A stretch of 64,000 nucleotides of DNA, taken from positions 10,170-74,169 of the forward strand of contig JAYSEK010000028.1 in assembly GCA_041913905.1 (NCBI GenBank). The letters run 5' to 3'. The position numbers and the translations under genes are program-made. Numbering within the stretch: position 1 is the stretch's first letter; each line of letters begins with the position of its first letter. Of the stretch, positions 61,624 through 64,000 are shown piece after piece. The notes under the pieces were generated by a model. The model made no database searches. It saw only the letters and a list, made by a program, of their open reading frames with translations, and had not been told where the DNA came from. This stretch comes from Roseateles_B sp041913905. Lineage in GTDB: Bacteria > Pseudomonadota > Gammaproteobacteria > Burkholderiales > Burkholderiaceae_C.

Positions 61624-63774
61624 ATGGCCCGTATTCGCACCTCCCTCCCACACGTCCTCGCCGCCGCCAGCGCGCTCGCCTGCGCGCAAGCAGCCTTCGC
61701 CCAGAGCAGCGCCGGCAACAGCCTGCCCAGCGTGGCCGTCAGCGGCCGCAGCGCCGATGCGCCCGTCAGCGTGGGCGGCTTCGGTGACACCCCCGCCGCC
61801 AAGCTGCCCTTCCAGGCCAGCGTGCTCAATGCCGATCGCCTGGCGGATGCGGGCCTCAGCAGCCTCGCCGGCCTCGTCAACCTCGACGCCTCGGTGCAGG
61901 ACAGCTACAACGCCGGCGGCTATGTGTCCTACCTCAAGGTCCGCGGCTTCGAGCTGGACAACCGCTTCAACTACCGCCGCGACGGCCTGCCCATCAATGC
62001 CGAGACGGCCCTGGCCCTGGGCAACAAGAGCAGCATCGAAGTCTTCAAGGGCACCAGCGGCATCCAGGCCGGCACCAGCAGCCCTGGCGGCCTGGTGAAC
62101 CTGGTCGTGAAGCGCCCGACCACGAAGCTGCTGAGCGCCACCTTGAGCGTCTCCGAGCGCGGCACGACGGAAGCGGCGCTGGACTGGAGCCAGCGCTTCG
62201 GTACCGGCGAGGCCTTCGGCGTGCGCGTCAATGCCAACGCGGCCCGGCTGCGCCCCGAGCTGGACGACGCCACCGGCAGCCGCCACCTGCTGGCCGTGGC
62301 CACCGACGCCCGCCTGAGCCGCGAGACCCTGCTCGAAGCCGAGATCGAATGGAACCGCCAGTCCCAGCGCAGCCAGCCCGGCATGAGCCTGCTGGGCAAC
62401 AGCCTGCCCTCGGCAAAGGCCATCGACCCGCGCCGCAACCTCAACAACATGCCCTGGTCCCTGCCCGTCGTCTTCGACAACACCCAGGGCTCGCTGCGCC
62501 TGCAGCATCAGCTGAGTGCCGACTGGAAGGCGCAGGCCCACCTCGGCTTCCAGCGCCTCAAGAGCGATGACCGCCTGGCCTATGCCTACGGCTGCTCGGC
62601 CGAGAACAACTACGACCGCTACTGCAGCGACGGCAGCTTCGACCGCTACGACTTCCGCAGCGAAGGCGAACGCCGCAGCACCGAGGCGCTGGACCTCTCG
62701 CTGCAAGGCCGCGCGCAGGCACTGGGAATGCACCATCAGCTGAGCAGCGGCGTGCTGGCCTCGCACTTCAAGGGCCGTTTCCAGCAGCAGGCCTACAACT
62801 GGTCAGGCAATGGCAGCGTCTTCGCCGACAAGGACCAGATCACGCCCGCCGATCCCTCGCTGACCGACGAGAACACCCAACGCGACGAGCGCAGCACCGA
62901 GTTCTACGTGCGCGACGCCGTGCAGATCGACGCGCAATGGCAAGCCTTCCTGGGCCTGCGCCACACCCGCCTGCACCGCGACAGCGTGCGCACCAACGGC
63001 TCGCGCGCCACCAGCTATTCGCAAAGCCTCAACACGCCGTGGATCGGTCTGAGCTATGCCCTCAACCCCGGCCTGATGGTCTACGGCAGCTGGGGCCAGG
63101 GCATGGAGTCCGAGGTCACGCCCAACCGCAAGCGCTATGACAAGCAGGCCGGCGAAGCCCTGCCGGCCATCAAGAGCCGCCAGGTCGAGCTGGGCATCAA
63201 ATCCGGCAGCAGCACGGTGGACTGGTCGCTGGCCTGGTTCGACATCCGCCGTCCGGTGTGGGTCGATGCCGGCGACTGCAAGGATGACAAGCCCGGCTCC
63301 TGCGCTCGTGTGGAAGACGGCAGCTCCCGCCATCGCGGCCTGGAAGCGCAGGCGGACCTGAAGTGGGCCGGCGGCGGCCTGCTGGCCAGCTGGATGGAGC
63401 TGAAGGCCCGCCGTGAAGGCAGCGCCGATGCCGCCGTCAATGGCCTGAAGCCCACCAACGTACCCCAGCGCAACGTCAAGCTGCAGGTGCGCCAGACGCT
63501 GATCAGCGGCCTGCAAGGCCAGCTGGGCCTCGTCTACGAAGGCCCGCGCGCCGTGCTGCCGGACAACAGCGTGATGATCGGCGGCTGGTCGCGCCTGGAT
63601 GCCGGCCTGCGCTACGAGCAGGCCATGGGCACGCGCCTCTACACCTGGCGCGTGGGCGTGGACAACCTGACGGACAAGCGCGCCTGGCGCGAAAGCCCCT
63701 TCCAGTACGGCCACGCCTACCTCTACCCGCTGGCCCCGCGCACCTGGCGCGCGAGCCTGGAGGTGACGCTGTAA
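61624..63774 (+). CDS. TonB-dependent receptor under TPP riboswitch control
   Basis: A 716-residue outer-membrane receptor with a signal peptide (LAAASALACAQAAFAQ). The plug domain (about 55-165) has GYVSYLKVRGFELDNRFNYR and SSIEVFKGTSGIQAGTSSPG, and the beta-barrel ends in a C-terminal aromatic-rich strand. Sequence features are those of TonB receptors for siderophores. The TPP riboswitch 118 bp upstream instead suggests uptake of thiamine or a precursor. Regulation is probably repression by TPP. The ATG at 61624 is preceded by an in-frame stop 15 bp upstream, so the start is secure. Confidence 0.93.
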   Translation: MARIRTSLPHVLAAASALACAQAAFAQSSAGNSLPSVAVSGRSADAPVSVGGFGDTPAAKLPFQASVLNADRLADAGLSSLAGLVNLDASVQDSYNAGGYVSYLKVRGFELDNRFNYRRDGLPINAETALALGNKSSIEVFKGTSGIQAGTSSPGGLVNLVVKRPTTKLLSATLSVSERGTTEAALDWSQRFGTGEAFGVRVNANAARLRPELDDATGSRHLLAVATDARLSRETLLEAEIEWNRQSQRSQPGMSLLGNSLPSAKAIDPRRNLNNMPWSLPVVFDNTQGSLRLQHQLSADWKAQAHLGFQRLKSDDRLAYAYGCSAENNYDRYCSDGSFDRYDFRSEGERRSTEALDLSLQGRAQALGMHHQLSSGVLASHFKGRFQQQAYNWSGNGSVFADKDQITPADPSLTDENTQRDERSTEFYVRDAVQIDAQWQAFLGLRHTRLHRDSVRTNGSRATSYSQSLNTPWIGLSYALNPGLMVYGSWGQGMESEVTPNRKRYDKQAGEALPAIKSRQVELGIKSGSSTVDWSLAWFDIRRPVWVDAGDCKDDKPGSCARVEDGSSRHRGLEAQADLKWAGGGLLASWMELKARREGSADAAVNGLKPTNVPQRNVKLQVRQTLISGLQGQLGLVYEGPRAVLPDNSVMIGGWSRLDAGLRYEQAMGTRLYTWRVGVDNLTDKRAWRESPFQYGHAYLYPLAPRTWRASLEVTL

Positions 63775-63909
63775 GCCGCATCGAGCCAAGCCTCCTGCCG
63801 CCCCTCCCGCCGACCGTGCAGCCCGCCATGCAGCCCGCCGTGCGGCACCGGGAGGCCGAGGCGCCCGCCGAGGCTTCTCAGGGCTTTCCTGGCATCCTGC
63901 ACGCCAGTC
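63775..63909. other. Intergenic region before tRNA-Asn
   Basis: After the receptor stop there is G+C-rich sequence with imperfect repeats (CAGCCCGCC twice, near 63820). No open frame or terminator with a T-tract is seen. Confidence 0.4.
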
Positions 63910-63939
63910 TTGTAGAACAGTAAAAAATCTGTCTATAAT
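63910..63939 (+). promoter_or_regulatory. Promoter of the tRNA-Asn gene
   Basis: A -35 element TTGTAG (63910-63915) and a perfect -10 TATAAT (63934-63939) are separated by 18 bases. The -10 lies 12 bp before the tRNA, so transcription should start a few bases before its first base. Confidence 0.75.
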
Positions 63940-63951
63940 CCAAGGCTCTGT

Positions 63952-64000
63952 TCCCCGATAGCTCAGTCGGTAGAGCGCCGGACTGTTAATCCGTAGGTCC
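63952..64000 (+). tRNA. tRNA-Asn (GTT), cut by the window end
   Basis: The 5' half matches tRNA-Asn: acceptor start TCCCCGA, D-arm GCTCAGTCGGTAGAGC, and the anticodon arm CCGGACTGTTAATCCG with anticodon GTT. The T-arm and acceptor 3' strand lie beyond the window. Confidence 0.95.

Noticed and set aside
35624..63774. Siderophore system formed by the NRPS and the TonB receptor
   Set aside because: They are about 22 kb apart, the receptor is behind a TPP riboswitch, and no other siderophore genes (iron ABC transporter, esterase, Fur box) were seen.

Overview
The window reads as chromosomal DNA of a high-G+C betaproteobacterium of the order Burkholderiales, most likely a Roseateles/Mitsuaria/Pelomonas-type genus. 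This is inferred from the codon bias, the beta-type pdh cluster with its own two-component system, the DUF934/cysI/cysH/cysD/cysN/cobA sulfate island, a PHA phasin, and intergenic C-rich/G-rich dyad repeats typical of that order. It is mostly core and housekeeping genome, with one dense signalling/protease locus (13.7-23.5 kb), one small-operon biosynthetic locus (33.8-40.2 kb) and one repeat-rich accessory patch (53.9-61.3 kb).

Layout. 1-9.7 kb: pyruvate dehydrogenase complex aceE-aceF-lpdA (minus strand, lpdA cut by the window edge), divergent from a PAS histidine kinase and FixJ-type response regulator ending in a clear terminator. 9.7-13.5 kb: folD, an M3 oligopeptidase, then a 53-bp tandem repeat interrupted by a 100-N assembly gap, a triple hairpin, and a DUF192 protein. 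13.7-23.5 kb: two modules, each pairing an exported FecR-domain protein with an exported clan-CD cysteine-protease-like protein (a caspase-fold lipoprotein and a TPR-CHAT protein), joined by a CHASE2-PAS-GGDEF-EAL c-di-GMP protein. 23.5-31.6 kb: MFS transporter, rmuC, an RlmN/Cfr-family radical SAM enzyme, a run of small oxidoreductase/deacetylase genes, and a phasin whose promoter is bracketed by two perfect palindromes. 31.6-40.2 kb: a DUF3667 membrane protein, two divergent patatin-like proteins, and a translationally coupled trio (cyclic-nucleotide-domain patatin, single-module C-A-T-TE NRPS, TVP38/DedA-like membrane protein). 40.2-45 kb: Lrp regulator with ornithine cyclodeaminase across a palindromic operator, small exported proteins, a DsbA and a YbiB protein. 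45-53.8 kb: assimilatory sulfate reduction island with siroheme methyltransferase, then a 7Fe ferredoxin and a ferredoxin-NADP reductase. 53.9-61.3 kb: hypothetical and SUKH genes, a REP-associated tyrosine transposase with its repeats, three toxin-antitoxin-like loci (DUF4160/DUF2442-HTH, orphan HigA, HipA with a fused HTH) and truD. 61.4-64 kb: a TPP riboswitch leading a TonB-dependent receptor, then a tRNA-Asn cut by the window end.

Points of most interest: the FecR/caspase/CHAT/CHASE2 locus; an order-typical intergenic repeat captured in frame inside cysD; a TonB receptor of siderophore type placed under thiamine pyrophosphate control; the patatin-NRPS-TVP38 operon; and a dispersed GGGGTCAGGTCTTG repeat that often sits on stop codons and shares its core with the flanks of the RAYT gene.
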